A stretch of DNA of 64,000 nt, from contig JALIZF010001873.1 in NCBI GenBank assembly GCA_029948255.1, forward strand, positions 965,001-1,029,000. The letters run 5' to 3'. The notes under the pieces are model-generated. The model saw only the letters and a list, made by a program, of their open reading frames with translations, ran no database searches and had not been told where the DNA came from. The stretch is from Telmatactis stephensoni (lineage: Eukaryota > Cnidaria > Anthozoa > Actiniaria > Isophelliidae). Positions 13,189 through 25,918 of the stretch are shown here, in pieces; position 1 is the first letter of the stretch; every line of letters begins with the position of its first letter. The translations under genes and the position numbers were made by a program.

Positions 13189-13195
13189 ATCAGAA

Positions 13196-15078
13196 AAGAT
13201 TTAAACCCTATTGACTTTGAAAAAATTACGGATCGATCGCAGGGACGATTTTCAATTTCGGGCTTATTTGTAGCACGTGCTTGTTCCCATAATCCTTTAC
13301 CGGTCCAGCTGTTGATATCCATAGACGACGTTAAAGAAAACAATTACTCGTATTCTTTGCAATAAATCAGAACTACTAAATAAGGAACCAGACTCAAAAT
13401 AAAGTGGGCAAACCAACCGTTTGTTCTATATGGTCATATATAGTAAAGTATTTTTTAGCTCTTGTTATCGTCACGTTTGCTGTTCAAAGGGAAGCTCCTC
13501 GAGTAGTAACTAATCGACATTTATATTCTTCTTAGTGACTGATACATACGAATTGCCAATTTATTATTATCATGATTTTATCATTTTTTTACGTCGATCA
13601 GCAGCCGACAGAGATAGATAGAGGTTCGTTCTTCGTGTCCCACAGTATTCGTTTTTGACTTCATTTATTATCAATAACACACTCAAATTCCTACCTCCCT
13701 GATAACCTATTCACACCTTTCAATACGCAATCAAGTGGATGCATAACGTTAGTTCGATTTTAAACCTTTGCAAACACATATTTCGAAATTAAAGCCTTTT
13801 GTTTTGAAGAAATGAAATCCCGGTTTTCAATGGACTATTTTTAATCACGTGCTCTTCCAATCACCGAAATATAATTTGAGTCTTGAAACTGATGATTTAA
13901 AATTCTGAGTTCCTTGTCCAAATATGAAACTCAATTCATTGCTTGGTGGTGCTGTGGTGGGTTTTGAAAACATTTTTTCTTGCATGTATGTTGTCTGTAG
14001 TATTTGGAGAGTCCGAATTATTAGCGTGTCTGGAGAGGAAAACTAACAAAAACATCTAGCTGTCTATGGGATGAATAATTGATCCAGGCTTGAGCTAACT
14101 GACTGTAGGCGAAAGTAATATATTTTCGTGCTACTTGACTTGCAAGGTAGCCGGCTTCATCGCCTATATATACACACGTACACATCACAAGTACTGTTGA
14201 ACACGGAAGTCTTTTCAACAAACACTAACTGGTTGCTTTAACCAGAATAACTTTTTGAATACGATTTCTTAAATCAGGTCAAATTCATACTACTTTGTTG
14301 CTAAAAGATATCAAGAAAATTCGAAGGTAAACGTTTGAAGTAAGTACCGAATATGCTTGTCTAATTTCATTTTAACTGACAAAAGATTTTTACCTAAAAC
14401 ACAGGTTCTCTGATGAAAGTTGGGCTGCATCAGTAATATATCTTCCTTTGTCTATTTTTAATTCCATGGTTCTGTTTTGTTTAGTCTTTTCCTCTGATTC
14501 CTCGTAAGGTCAGTTATTTTTGCTCTTAATTAACGACTCCAAGCTAATAATGATTTTGGCGTTGTTTGCTATACCGACTCAAAAAGTTTAAATTTTTGAA
14601 TATATTCTTATGTCTAAGTTTAAATGTTAATCATGAAAAAAAAACATAATTATGAAAAGAAACCATAATCGTTTTTTTTTTTTAAATTTGCACGAATTTG
14701 AAGCCAGCCCAAATTGCATTACTTATGTCGTTGGAGTTACTTTTATTATGCAGCGTTTCTCATATATAAGTTGAAAATGCGACACCCTTTAGCTAGTATG
14801 GGTTCTTGAGAGTTATAAACCAATAAGCCCTTCATTTACAGATGTGCTATAATAGAAATGGTGACACACAAACACTAGGTACAAAAATTAATAAAACGCG
14901 CGCATTATGTCAACAAACATGGCTGAATTTGTCAAATATATGAAGTAGTTAGCTTAATTTCATTTAATTCGGACAGGAATTTTAAAGATCAATGCAATAA
15001 AGTGTAGTAAAATAAGATGAAAATATTAGAATAAACTAAGAATATTAGAATACAATAAAAATATATAAAAAATAGAAT
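13196..15078. other. AT-rich intergenic sequence
   Basis: No recognisable gene or repeat. Short open frames at 13165-13365 and 14021-14221 carry no motifs and are probably chance. Confidence 0.45.
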
Positions 15079-15641
15079 AAAAAATAAAATGTTATAAAAA
15101 ATCAAACGAAATAAAAGAAAATGTTATAAAAATAAAATTTATCATAAAGTAAAATAAAATAGAATAAAATAAAATAAAAATTATCATAAAGTAAAATAAA
15201 ATAAAATAAAATAAAAATAAAGATAAAATAAAATAAAATAAAATAAAATAAAATAAAATAAAATAAAATAAAATAAAATAAAATAAAATAAAATAAAATA
15301 AAATAAAATAAATAAAATAAAATAAATAAAATAAAATAAAATAAAATAAAATAAAATAAAATAAAATAAAATAAAATAAAATAAAATAAAATAAAATAAA
15401 ATAAAATAAAATAAAATAATAAAATAAAATAAAATAAAATAAAATAAAATAAAATAAAATAAAATAAATAAATAAAATAAAATAAAATAAAATAAAATAA
15501 AATAAAATAAAATAAAATAAAATAAAATAAAATAAAATAAAATAAAATAAAATAAAATAAAATAAAATAAAATAAAATAAAATAAAATAAATAAAATAAA
15601 ATAAAATAAAATAAAATAAAATAAAATAAAATAAAATAAAA
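15079..15641. repeat. (ATAAA)n microsatellite block
   Basis: Pentamer array with occasional one-base slips (for example ATAAATAAAATAAA at 15308-15333 and 15470-15478). It is degenerate at its left edge (15004-15200). Confidence 0.97.
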
Positions 15642-16070
15642 ATGAAATGAAATGAAATGAAATGAAAGGAAATGAAAGGAAATGAAAGGAAATGAAAGGA
15701 AATGAAAGGAAATGAAAGGAAATGAAAGGAAATGAAAGGAAATGAAAGGAAATGAAAGGAAATGAAAGGAAATGAAAGGAAATGAAAGGAAATGAAAGGA
15801 AATGAAAGGAAATGAAAGGAAATGAAAGGAAATGAAAGGAAATGAAAGGAAATGAAAGGAAATGAAAGGAAATGAAAGGAAATGAAAGGAAATGAAAGGA
15901 AATGAAAGGAAATGAAAGGAAATGAAAGGAAATGAAAGGAAATGAAAGGAAATGAAAGGAAATGAAAGGAAATGAAAGGAAATGAAAGGAAATGAAAGGA
16001 AATGAAAGGAAATGAAAGGAAATGAAATGAAATGAAATGAAATGAAATGAAATGAAATGAAATGAAATAA
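15642..16070. repeat. (AAATGAAAGG)n decamer array bordered by (AAATG)n
   Basis: The repeat switches abruptly at 15642 from ATAAA to AAATG (four copies), then to about 36 copies of the decamer AAATGAAAGG, then back to AAATG pentamers at 16024-16066. The array evolved in steps: the pentamer mutated and a two-pentamer unit was then amplified. Three long minus-strand frames over it are repeat artefacts. Confidence 0.97.
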
Positions 16071-16245
16071 ACCATTGAGGGCTGAATGACCTATTATTTT
16101 TATTTTCACTGGTTTTACTAAACTTTAGCAATATCTATGCTTTATTGTGTTATTGTTTATACAAGTTTGCAATATGTATGGTTATTTGTTCATAACTATC
16201 TTTATTTTCGCTTGCTTTTATTAACCCTTTTCAATATGTAAAGTT

Positions 16246-16252
16246 TAAGGAG

Positions 16253-16291
<39 letters not shown>

Positions 16292-16362
16292 AATTCTTTT
16301 GTTTTCTTTTCTGTGGGGGCCAGAGAACAAAAGAAGTCGCCTCCATATAAGCAGCCCCTTAG
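16246..16362. mobile_element. MITE, family A copy 1
   Basis: The arms TAAGGAGCTGTTTATATGG and CCATATAAGCAGCCCCTTA are inverted. The interior contains GCCAGCCCGGTAAGCGGGC and TTTTGTTTTCTTTTC. A second copy lies at 39428-39545 with the same arms and interior, which shows a dispersed mobile family. Confidence 0.8.
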
Positions 16363-18825
16363 AAAGGTCCAGCAGTATCGTTTTTATAATATGATTTGTA
16401 TTTTCTATTGTACTATGTGTATTATTTTTTAGAGAGATTATAATTTTTATTGTCTAATATCCAGTACAATGTTCTCATAATACACAATTATTGCCCAGGA
16501 AGAATAATAGAATGGACATTGTAAGCAAAAACAATGAGTCTTCCGTGCAAGGCGGTGTAAGCGGCTGGTAAACCCAGTAATTAGCTGTATATTGTACCTC
16601 CTATTATCATTTTATTTGATTGTTATCCAGCAAGGGTCACCGCCTTCATATTAATCTTTTGGACTGATAAAGAAATGATTCGAACTTCTGATAGACTGCA
16701 GCTTTGTTTAGTTTAAAATTTGGTTTAGTATATTTGTACTTCTAGATGATTAGATACCTTTTTCAAAACGGTTGTCCTCGAGCCGGGCAAACGGAGCCAA
16801 CGCTACAGCCGGAAAAGGATCATGGGTACAGAAGCAAAACGTCACTCTCGTTTTGGTCTTGATTTTCAGTTTTCACACCCCCGAATGAAATCATTTTGTG
16901 GTGTAAGGACAAGGCAAGCTAGATCGTGGTAATTTCTACAATATCGATTTTTAGTGAGTCGCGTCTACTTTTTGCGGCCTACGAAAAAAGTACATCTCTT
17001 ATTGATTAATAGCAAGTTCAACATGCGGTTTGGAATCATAAATAGTTAAGAAAAATACTTAAAACGATAAAAAATACCAAATTCATTTTCATCTTTTTCC
17101 AATCCAAGCCTAAAGAAGAAATAAGATTAATTCATCGTTTGTCCATGCCTCGAAAAGAAAATGCAAGAAGAATTAGAACCAAGATATAAGCACTTCTTGT
17201 ATGGAGTTCTGTTCGATTCGAAGTAGTAGCAGGTAATTCTAGATCATGAATACATATACAGTATTCAGTATACAGTAATTCATTATTGTTCAAATAATAA
17301 TATATTGAAATCGAAGTCTCGTTGAAAAAAATGCTATATATGTAAATACTTTTGTAACATCTGTTAAGTTGAATTGCATTCCATTTTAAATCCGTGAATA
17401 ATCTCAATATATACATTATTATATACATGGCATTACAACAAATCCAGCCAATGTCAAGTACTTTACACTTCAAGCCAAACCCATAAAACTTAAACCTCTC
17501 AAAGGCTTTTTAAGTCTTCTCCCTACATCCACAAAGTCCCCTTAAAACTAAAGTTTGTCGAAATGTCAAAGGCACACGCTCTTGTACAAGGCCGGAAATT
17601 TAAGCTAATTAAAATGGGTCCATATATATTTGTACAAAGATTTAAAATGTAATTCAAAGACACAACAACCTAAGTAATGGCTCTAGTTCTTTGAAATTTG
17701 GAGCGGATCAGAAGGTAACATAAACTATACCACTTCTGACACCACGTTCAAATTCAAATTCAAAGCTCAAGTTTTTGTTAGTTTGAATTGTCACCATTGA
17801 ATACAACACTTGTGACGTATATACCTAATCAAAAAACCTCGTCCTATTGGTCAATATCAGAAATGTTGGCAATCTGCGATTGAGTGAAATTTTGGCGATG
17901 TTATTTTTCTGTATAAAAATAGGGGAAAACTATTTTAAATTTAATAGCATGGACTGTATTTCCATATTACTGCAACTGTTTTATTGGCTTTGAATATACA
18001 TGAAAATGTTTAGCTAGCAAATCACTCGTTTTCAGATCTCCAACAACGTAATTTGAAATATGCCGATTTCGTGCAATTGTATACGCGTACAGCTGCTTCA
18101 TGGAGATAAAGCTATGTTTATTTTATAGTATACATTTCCTTTCAATGATTTATCAGAATAAGTAAAATTAAATCAACAACACGCGTCCAGTAAAGCTGGC
18201 CCACCTCTGACACCATTTCGTGTCTTTCGTGCGCAGCTCCAAGTACATAAAGCACAATTTTTCATATGAAAACAATGTGAAGGAAACGTGATAATGATGC
18301 ACTAAATAATAACATTGTATAATTGTTTACTTTTGTCGGCTTTCAGAAACCTTCTCTGACACTCAGGATTGGTGCGCATGCGCGAATGTGGATACTCATT
18401 ACTCACCGTCAGATTAAAACAAAAGTGAATAAAATAAAACGTCATCCAATATTTTTTTAGCTGTAAGTCATTTAAGAGGTAATGTGATCCATTTTAGCTC
18501 TTCCTTCGGAGCCGTCATTGATTAAGAGGGATAGTCCAAATGCGATGGTATCTACTCATTTCTTAATTGAAAACTGGTGGCACTATACCTCTATATATTG
18601 AAACCCATCACCTGACTTTCAGCATCTCATATCTCATATATTGATTAATAAGGCCACAATATATCTGCGTTACCTTGATATATAGTATAATCCAGTTATA
18701 CGGAAGCCAGTTTCAACAGTTCACATTATTTTTTTATATCGTCTCTGTTCAGTGCAGATTCCTTTCAATTAATGCTTTAAATTTGAGGGCATTGCTTTTA
18801 TTTCCAAATGAACTTTCTTTCTTTC
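16363..18825. other. AT-rich intergenic sequence
   Basis: No sustained coding frame with recognisable motifs. The 113-codon minus frame at 17132-17473 is compositionally AT-driven (I, Y and N rich) with no domain I know. Confidence 0.45.
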
Positions 18826-19086
18826 TGTCTGTCTGTCTGTCTGTCTATCTTTCTTTCTTACTTTCTTTCTTTCTCTCTCTCTTTCTTTATTTCTTTCTTG
18901 CTTTCTTTCTCTCTTTCTCTCTTTCTCTCTTTCTCTCTTTCTCTCTTTCTCTCTTTCTCTCTTTCTCTCTTTCTCTCTTTCTCTCTTTCTCTCTTTCTCT
19001 CTTTCTCTCTTTCTCTCTTTCTCTCTTTCTCTCTTTCTCTCTTTCTCTCTTTCTCTCTTTCTCTCTTTCTCTCTTTCTCTCTTTCT
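18826..19086 (+). repeat. (TTTCTCTC)n pyrimidine microsatellite
   Basis: Starts with CTGT tetramers (18826-18847), passes through imperfect CTTT runs and becomes a regular 8 bp array from about 18905. It is a strand-asymmetric polypyrimidine tract able to form triplex DNA. The F/L/S-rich frames across it are artefacts. Confidence 0.95.
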
Positions 19087-21383
19087 TTTTTTCTTATTTT
19101 TGGTTTACTTTACAACTAACCTAAATACATGGCATACTCACCATAAAACTTTAAATGTAATCTTAAAACTACATTTGATGAAACTGAAACTTTTTTTTTT
19201 TTTAACTTTATGCTCTTAACACGCTGCAAAAATTGTGGTGATTAATCAAAGATAATCTGAAATTCACGCAGAAATCACTGGAAGGGATAAGTATTATTAC
19301 GTAGTGACTCGTCATTCTGGTTGCTTAGCAACATGATAAATAACATAATAAGGTTAGTTTGAATTGAAAATGCATTTACGTGCATTTGCTTTTTGGCAGA
19401 AAAATATGATAAATTATGATATTTTTTCTATATGCTAAAAGTATGTAATGACGTGCGGTAAGCGTCATTAGCTTCCACCAGAGTTGAAAACGTGTCGAGT
19501 GTAAAATCTAGAATGTTTGATATCTAAACTCAATGTCTGAACTTCCGACAAGCTACGGGGATCTGTTTGCTTTTGATCTCCTTCCTCTTGACAATGGAAA
19601 CACAAATCCGTCGTTTTATAATCAAAAGAAAGGGCATTGGGCCATTCTAACAAACTCACCAAATATCGAAGTTATTTGTGTGGGTTTCATTCACGATAAT
19701 ATATTTTTAGCAAATGAGATCATAAAGATTGGATTTTTTATCTTCCAATCAGTTTTGTATGGTCGAAATTTAGAATCGACCTAGCCATTAGTATTAAAAC
19801 AAACAATCTGAATTATGTGGTTTTGTACGGGCTTTTGTTTTTATGTTTAGGAAAAAACAAACAAAATCACTTAACATCTAATGAACAGGATGCAACAGAA
19901 AGTCAAACAAATATATTTAGCTGTGCCAAATGACTGATATAATGGCCGTGTGGGACATTGGTAAAACAATATATTGCTGCTAAACGGTTGGATTGCACCA
20001 AACCAAGTTGACATTCATATGACTTTATATCATGCAGGTATGGGAACAAACTTATTTTATGTTTCGTACGGACGACTTTTTAATCATCGTCAACGTCATA
20101 TTTCTACATTTTAGAATTTGTTTCATTCGCAATTTTTCTATAATATATTTCCTTTTTAGTTTTAGTTTTTGAAGTAAATTTAATGACTAAAAAATAATTT
20201 TAATCTAAGGCAACCTTTTTTGGAATTTATATAAGAAATATATTGTAGTGCTAGAATCTGTTGAGGTTGTCATAAAAATGAAAAACAACAAAGACGATAT
20301 ACAACTATAGGCTACTAGTAAACGAAAGAATGGCTGTAGGCATGAATTTGTAGGGAAATCTAATCATTAAAAAAGGAATCATTTATTGCGGCGAACGTAA
20401 AATAAATTATGGTAACTAAAGATACTTTTTTCATATTCACGGACATCTGCTTTTTTTAAATAATTGATGGTGACTGACACGACCAATCTATTAATTTTTA
20501 CTTGTAGCAGATTTTTTCAAAATGTTGATTCAGTTTTTCGGTTTTCGAGAGACGGAGAGTCTCAGTGTACTCTCTGTACGCATATGTTAACGATTACGGA
20601 GCAGTACTGGTCAGTGTTGCGATTCTTTTGAAAACGAAAGCAAAACAAAATAAGACAAAATCAAAAACAAAACAACGAGCAAGTAAAAACAATAGCAAAC
20701 ACAACAACAACAACAACAACAACCACTACAACAATTAATTACAACTTACAACGAGAAAAAAACAAGAAAAATATAAGTAATACCTCGACAACAAATTATT
20801 TGCAAGCCTTCATGAAAAGAGTATTTGTTATTGAGCATTATATGTCATTATCCGTAATTTGGCTTAAATTGTTGTTTGATAATCTCTGGTTTTAGGTCTC
20901 TCATTGTAGAGAATAAGCTCCGGTAATAGCAGGAAGTGAAGTATTCCTTCCTCATCAAAACTATATAGAGCATCTTGCATTGACATTTGTTATTACAGAG
21001 TCTGCCTTGGAGGCCTTAGCTTAGAATTTCTTGACATTAGTCAGGGCCAGACCCCCAGATAGTTCAAAATATAATAAATCTCTTTATGTCACAATACTAG
21101 TTTAGGTGAACCGAATGCTAATGTCTAACTGAAATTTTATAAAGAAATATAGAATAGCTACAATTGCTAGAGATGTAGAATCCGTACCGGGGGAATTAGG
21201 GAAAGAGGGTGTGGGGTGGTGGGTGTGTGTGTGTGGGGGGGGGGGGGGGGGGGGAAGGGGCTGGTAGCTCTATATGGGCTTAAGGTATAATTTTTAAATA
21301 TTATTTTACTGTAGAATCCTAAATGTAAATGATACATTAGAAAGGAGCTGTCCACTAATTGATGACTTAGTTCTCCATGTTGA
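19087..21383. other. AT-rich intergenic sequence
   Basis: No gene recognised. Contains an ACA/AAC-rich stretch (20700-20740) and a poly-G run near 21235-21254. Confidence 0.45.
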
Positions 21384-21657
21384 GCGGCGCTGCTGCAATG
21401 TTTTCTCGCTCTTGCAATGCAATTTTAGGAATTTTGTTGCGAGAGCGAATCGAAATTGCTGAGTGTATCATGTCTGGCAACATAGGCGGCAGCGATGTTC
21501 TCGCAACAAAAAATGCTGAAGGAAGTTCAAAAGTTCTGAACTTTCTCTACAACATTTTAAACATTGCACGCTCGGTACTGAATGTTACAGAGTGATGACA
21601 GACGCTGCAACAAAATCTAAAATTGCACTGCCGGCGCGAGAAAAAATTGCAGCGTGT
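21384..21657. repeat. ~275 bp MITE-like element
   Basis: GCTGCAATGTTTTCTCGC with GCAATTTTAGGAATTTTGTTG on the left is mirrored by CAACAAAATCTAAAATTGC with GCGAGAAAAAATTGCAGC on the right. This gives arms of about 55 bp with mismatches. Two short plus-strand frames across it are not supported as genes. Confidence 0.65.
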
Positions 21658-21810
21658 ATCGCCGGCTTTAGACCCCCGATTTCACGTACGCCTATCCCAA
21701 ACTTTGAGCAAGAAACACAGAAATCTAAAGCATTAATTTTGCTCATTTCAAAAATAAACTCAAAAAAGGGGCTTATTTATTTATCAAATTCATATGATGT
21801 AAGATTATGA

Positions 21811-23579
21811 TTCTTGTTTTACATTGAGTTAATTTGTACATTGTGCGCATGAGTATTTTATGTGCACGGGTATTAAGTAATGTTGAATGGTCTGTCTGTC
21901 CTATTACCCATAATGCAACATATGATTGACAGTTTATAATTAGAAATGCATTTGAGTAAACTTTTTATCCAAACTGTCATGTACCACTTGAGTGTGTCAT
22001 TTTTCCGACCCAACTGACAATTTAAATCTTTCAGCAAGATGAAATTCTATCTTTGCAGTTGTATAACTCGTCAGTTGTAGTTTGTTGTGTTTAGCTTGTT
22101 ACGTACACTGATATTATTATGTTGTTAATATCGCTTTTGCTTTTGTTTAACAATTGTTTTCCACTCGATTGAATTCGAGAAGGTTTCGTTTTGACTATCC
22201 ATTAACTAGGCAAACGCTTCGTATTACAGAGAATCGTTGAGAGCAGCAACACAAACACGAACACAACAAGTCTTGGTTTAGCTTGTCCCAAGGTAAGGTT
22301 AAAGACTAGTAGAAAGTTTGCTAATAGAAAGCTTAGAAAGCTTGCTAATCTCTCATCATTTGTTGGATCGCTAGTATGATAGTCACTGGAACAAGTGATT
22401 GAGTTACATACTCAAGCGAACATCACAGTCGGACTAAGTATTCCTTTGTTTGATTCTCACGACTCAAGTCTAATACTTTTAACCCTGAATCATAGAGTGT
22501 AGTCAGAATGCAGATAATATTGAGAGAGAAGTTGATTAATACCATCATTTTGCGAACCATCAATTCTAGTCATCTGTCCATTTATGGATTATCACCCACA
22601 AACCTAAAATGATCGATCTGCTAATTTGCTGTTGCGAGATTGTATGTGCCACTGTTTCTTTAGTGATTTAGAGTAATCTGATAAGCACAGATATCACGAG
22701 TTCCTACTCTAACATGCTATCTTGTTATAATGAATTCATATTCTCCCTTGTTTTGTGTTCCTTAACCCGTATTCATCTAGGAAGAGCTTAAGAGCTTTAA
22801 TCCCTCATTATACAATGTTCATGATGTGCCTTGGAAACATTACCATCAAAATCTACGGCGTTGTTTTGAAGTTGAATTTTTTTTAAATTATTGATATTGA
22901 ATTTCAGAAAAAATAATAGTTATGGAAATGAGGAAATTGTTGAACCAGAAAACAAAGCAATTACAAATTACCAAAAGGACGGCTTTTTCAAGCTCACTGG
23001 TTAAATTTAATTACCACGCTGTTTTCGCAGTTGGATAAAAAATCGTAAATATTGAATTTTAGACAAATAAATAGCGATGGAAATGAGAGCAAGTGCTGAA
23101 CGAGAAAACCCAACAAATTTACACGATATTTACATAATTTGGCACTACATATTTTGAATGACACTGTCAATTGGAATATGACACCCGTACAATATGACAA
23201 AATTGTACAATAACACGTGGGTGGAACGAAAGACCTTGGTTCCTAAGGTAACTAGCTATCACAGGTTATCAGAGAATTTTCTATGCCAAAATGACAGGGT
23301 TTTAATAGGTTGCTCTTCACATAATTCCTGTCATTCTTTGTCAGACATTTCTAGGAAGATAATGACATTCGGTAGTCTTATCAGTAGAAGGGAATGATGA
23401 GACGAATAAAAGCATCTTTACACCTGTGGCCCCGTGATCTCCTCCTCTCCCGACAACTTTTAGTTTGCATCTGCAGTGTATTTCAGTAAGAGTTAAGGCC
23501 TTAAGTCAAGGTAGCCCGAAGGCCGTAGCTCTGAGGGTCGTTTATAGGTTTATTGCTGACGTTCGAGGGACTTATTATT
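21811..23579. other. AT-rich intergenic sequence
   Basis: No recognisable gene or element on either strand. Confidence 0.45.
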
Positions 23580-23718
23580 TTATTGACCGTCCACATGATA
23601 GCGAGTTGTTGCTGGTAGCAAGGATAACGCTTTTGTTTTGTATCCCCCAGGGAAAAGAAAACAAAAGAGTTATTCCTGCTACCATCGACAACTAGCCTTC
23701 ATGTGAACGGCCCCTTAG
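23580..23718. repeat. MITE-like inverted repeat
   Basis: ACCGTCCACATGA, then GCTGGTAGCAAGGATAACG and CTTTTGTTTT on the left, pair with AACAAAAGAGTTATTCCTG and TCATGTGAACGGCC on the right. It shares the CAGGGAAAAGAAAACAAAAG core with the element at 9827-9958. Confidence 0.65.
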
Positions 23719-23875
23719 TTCGAATGTGAAATCCCAGTTAGAATTCGTAATGACCTGAGATATAAGCCATGTAAAGCCCTATTTGATAACAAAGAAAACC
23801 GTGTCAAATTTGAACTAATATCACAATTTCTTTCTACCTCATTTATGACCGTCAAGATTGTAGAGTAGGCTAAGG

Positions 23876-24200
23876 GTCTGTTTATACGAAGGCGAGTTTT
23901 CCCTAATAGTCGAGATAACTCTTTTGTTTTCTGATTTTGATATGCTCTTTCCAGCCATGGTAATTGTTTTTAAGTTTGGGAACTTTTGGAATTACATGAA
24001 AAAGCCGTTAGTATGAAATGACTGTAGCAATTCACAAATACGTCATTTACACGCATAAGATTGCAGAATACGTCTTGGTAACAGTCATATTCGGATTCAG
24101 CATGAAAAATTAGTTTAGAATAGTTGTGTTACCAGCCTCTACCCCAAAATGCCTTCTGCACTTTTTGCGATCGACTTTTTCAGTTTTGCGCCTTGTCTAT
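23876..24200 (+). repeat. Dispersed repeat, family B (long copy)
   Basis: Positions 23943-24025 match the reverse complement of 39570-39651 almost base for base (GGTAATTGTTTTTAAGTTTG and GAATTACATGAAAAAGCCG). A second matching block, TTTTTCAGTTTTGCGCCT, lies at about 24176-24193 here but directly adjoins the first block in the copy near 39550-39570. So about 150 bp is either inserted here or deleted there. Confidence 0.7.
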
Positions 24201-24636
24201 AATGCCAGTGAAGTCACCAACAACCCATTGTTCACATCTTTCCTTTCCACACATCAAACAATACAAGGATAGATTTCCTTTAAAAGTAGAGTCATTCCAG
24301 ATCAAAAAAGGTTTTCCCTTCGCCAAGTGAACCCTATCTTTAGACTCGGTAAAATGGACTGAATGTATATCGCCCCCTTCCCGGCTTGTAACTAGCTAGC
24401 TAGGTTCAAATCATTAAACGTTTGTTCAATTCCTTTCTGGACGTTTGTATGGATAAGGTGACGATACTTAATAAAAATTGTTGTCTACTTTGTGTGATAG
24501 TTATGTGTACTAAACAAGTAGAGGTGTCTACCTTATGTATTAGAGAGGTGTCTGTGTGTTATACATACTAAACAAGTAGAGGTGTTCACCTTACAGGGGT
24601 GTCTAATTTGTGTCGTCTTTTCACAGGCATCACATC

Positions 24637-25539
24637 ATGAATAATTCTAGTAAGGAGTCACTTATGCCTCTACCAGAGGTGATTGCTTGGTGCTTCGCCT
24701 ACGTAACAGTTGATGCTCTAATCCTGATTGGCAATGCAATAACACTGGCTGTCTTCTACACTAATAAAAGACTACTGCGCATACGTGCCAATTACTTCCT
24801 GGTCAACCTGGCCGTTGCTGACTTGCTTGTTGGTATAATAGCTGTGCCGATATTTACATATTACTTGGGATTGTCCGGTAAACATGGTAGGCGAGTCTGG
24901 ATACAATACCCTTACGACATTGCTAAAGTCTTGGACATTTTTATAGGGTGTGCCTCCATATTTACGCTTACTATTATTGCCATAGAGAGAGCGTTTTCTG
25001 TGTGTCTTCCTCATATTCATCGAGGCATTGGACGCAACGCTTATTTCTACATGATCTCTACAGTGTGGATTTTGTCTTTTCTCATGGCTGTCCTACGATT
25101 CTTATTCCTCCACCAATTAATCAGCTTCAATGTATTCTTCTATTTTTTAATTGTTTCATTTTGTGCTTCGCTGATCTTCATTTGCATCAGTTATCCAGTT
25201 ATTGGAATACGAATGAAGTTTCGGTTTGCTAACGTGGACCACCACAGGAAGACCAACGATCACGATCGTCGCCTCGCTCTAATGTTGTTTATTGTTACGA
25301 CAGTGTTCATCTTCACATGGCTTCCTTTTCATGTGTTAAACGTGGTTTCATTCTTCTGCACTTCATGTCGAAATATTCCTAATGAACTGTCTTATATCAT
25401 TAAGTTACTTCACTATGCCAACTCTTGCGTCAACCCCATCATCTACTCGTATCTTGTACCGGAATTTAAACGAACGGTTTACAAGATATTAAGTCGTAAA
25501 ACCAGTGGGGGAGGACAATATGCTACGTCTCTTACATAA
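24637..25539 (+). CDS. Orphan class A (rhodopsin-like) GPCR
   Basis: Predicted 300-residue seven-transmembrane receptor at the plasma membrane, coding region in one exon. Visible class A landmarks are GN at 32-33 in TM1, LAVADLL at 58-64 (D62) in TM2, D100 in TM3 at the site of the amine-binding aspartate, ERA at 117-119 replacing DRY, W144 in TM4, P187 in TM5, WLP at 228-230 in TM6 and NPIIY at 266-270 in TM7. The N-terminus MNNSS has two N-glycosylation sequons. I start at the ATG at 24637. The frame is open a little further upstream, but TTTTCACAG at 24618-24626 looks like a splice acceptor, so a 5' noncoding exon probably precedes it. The usual TM3/ECL2 cysteine pair is absent: position 93 is Y and the TM4-TM5 loop has no cysteine. 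The ligand is unknown; D100 suggests amine-like receptors but does not prove it. Confidence 0.9.
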   Translation: MNNSSKESLMPLPEVIAWCFAYVTVDALILIGNAITLAVFYTNKRLLRIRANYFLVNLAVADLLVGIIAVPIFTYYLGLSGKHGRRVWIQYPYDIAKVLDIFIGCASIFTLTIIAIERAFSVCLPHIHRGIGRNAYFYMISTVWILSFLMAVLRFLFLHQLISFNVFFYFLIVSFCASLIFICISYPVIGIRMKFRFANVDHHRKTNDHDRRLALMLFIVTTVFIFTWLPFHVLNVVSFFCTSCRNIPNELSYIIKLLHYANSCVNPIIYSYLVPEFKRTVYKILSRKTSGGGQYATSLT

Positions 25540-25671
25540 ACAACACTTTATTCTAAAGCATTAAATCGCTAAGACAGTTACATGCTGATCTGCAAAGAAC
25601 CCTTAAATATGAGTTAATATAAAGTTACATAGACTCCTCACTGAACTCATAACACTGCATGTAGCTATTTG

Positions 25672-25918
25672 CACAAACATTGACCCTTTGAAAAGCCGAG
25701 ACCGAAATGAACATTGGGAAATCTGCTGATTCGATGATTCAGTTCAAGAAGCACGTATTAAATAGCGACTGATTTTCGGTGTTCCAAACGCGATTATGGA
25801 GCGCATTCACAGATAAAACACATGAACATCCAATTGCTACTAGTGTGCCAGGAGTCGTTATATTTCAGTCTCGGCCTTTACAGCGGTTTCGATGATTTTG
25901 AAAGGGTCAATGTTTGTG
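25672..25918. mobile_element. 247 bp MITE with CACAAACATTGACCCTTT ends
   Basis: The left end CACAAACATTGACCCTTTGAA is repeated inverted at the right end (AAAGGGTCAATGTTTGTG). A second inner inverted block (GCCGAGACCGAAAT and ATTTCAGTCTCGGC) is also present. It lies about 130 bp downstream of the GPCR stop codon. Confidence 0.8.

Noticed and set aside
15092..16131. Three minus-strand frames of more than 300 codons
   Set aside because: Pure pentamer/decamer repeat translation; each frame gives the same trivial pattern.
17132..17473. 113-codon minus frame
   Set aside because: Composition follows the AT-rich DNA and no domain is visible.
18675..19124. 149-codon plus frame rich in F, L and S
   Set aside because: Translation of the CTTT/CTCT microsatellite.
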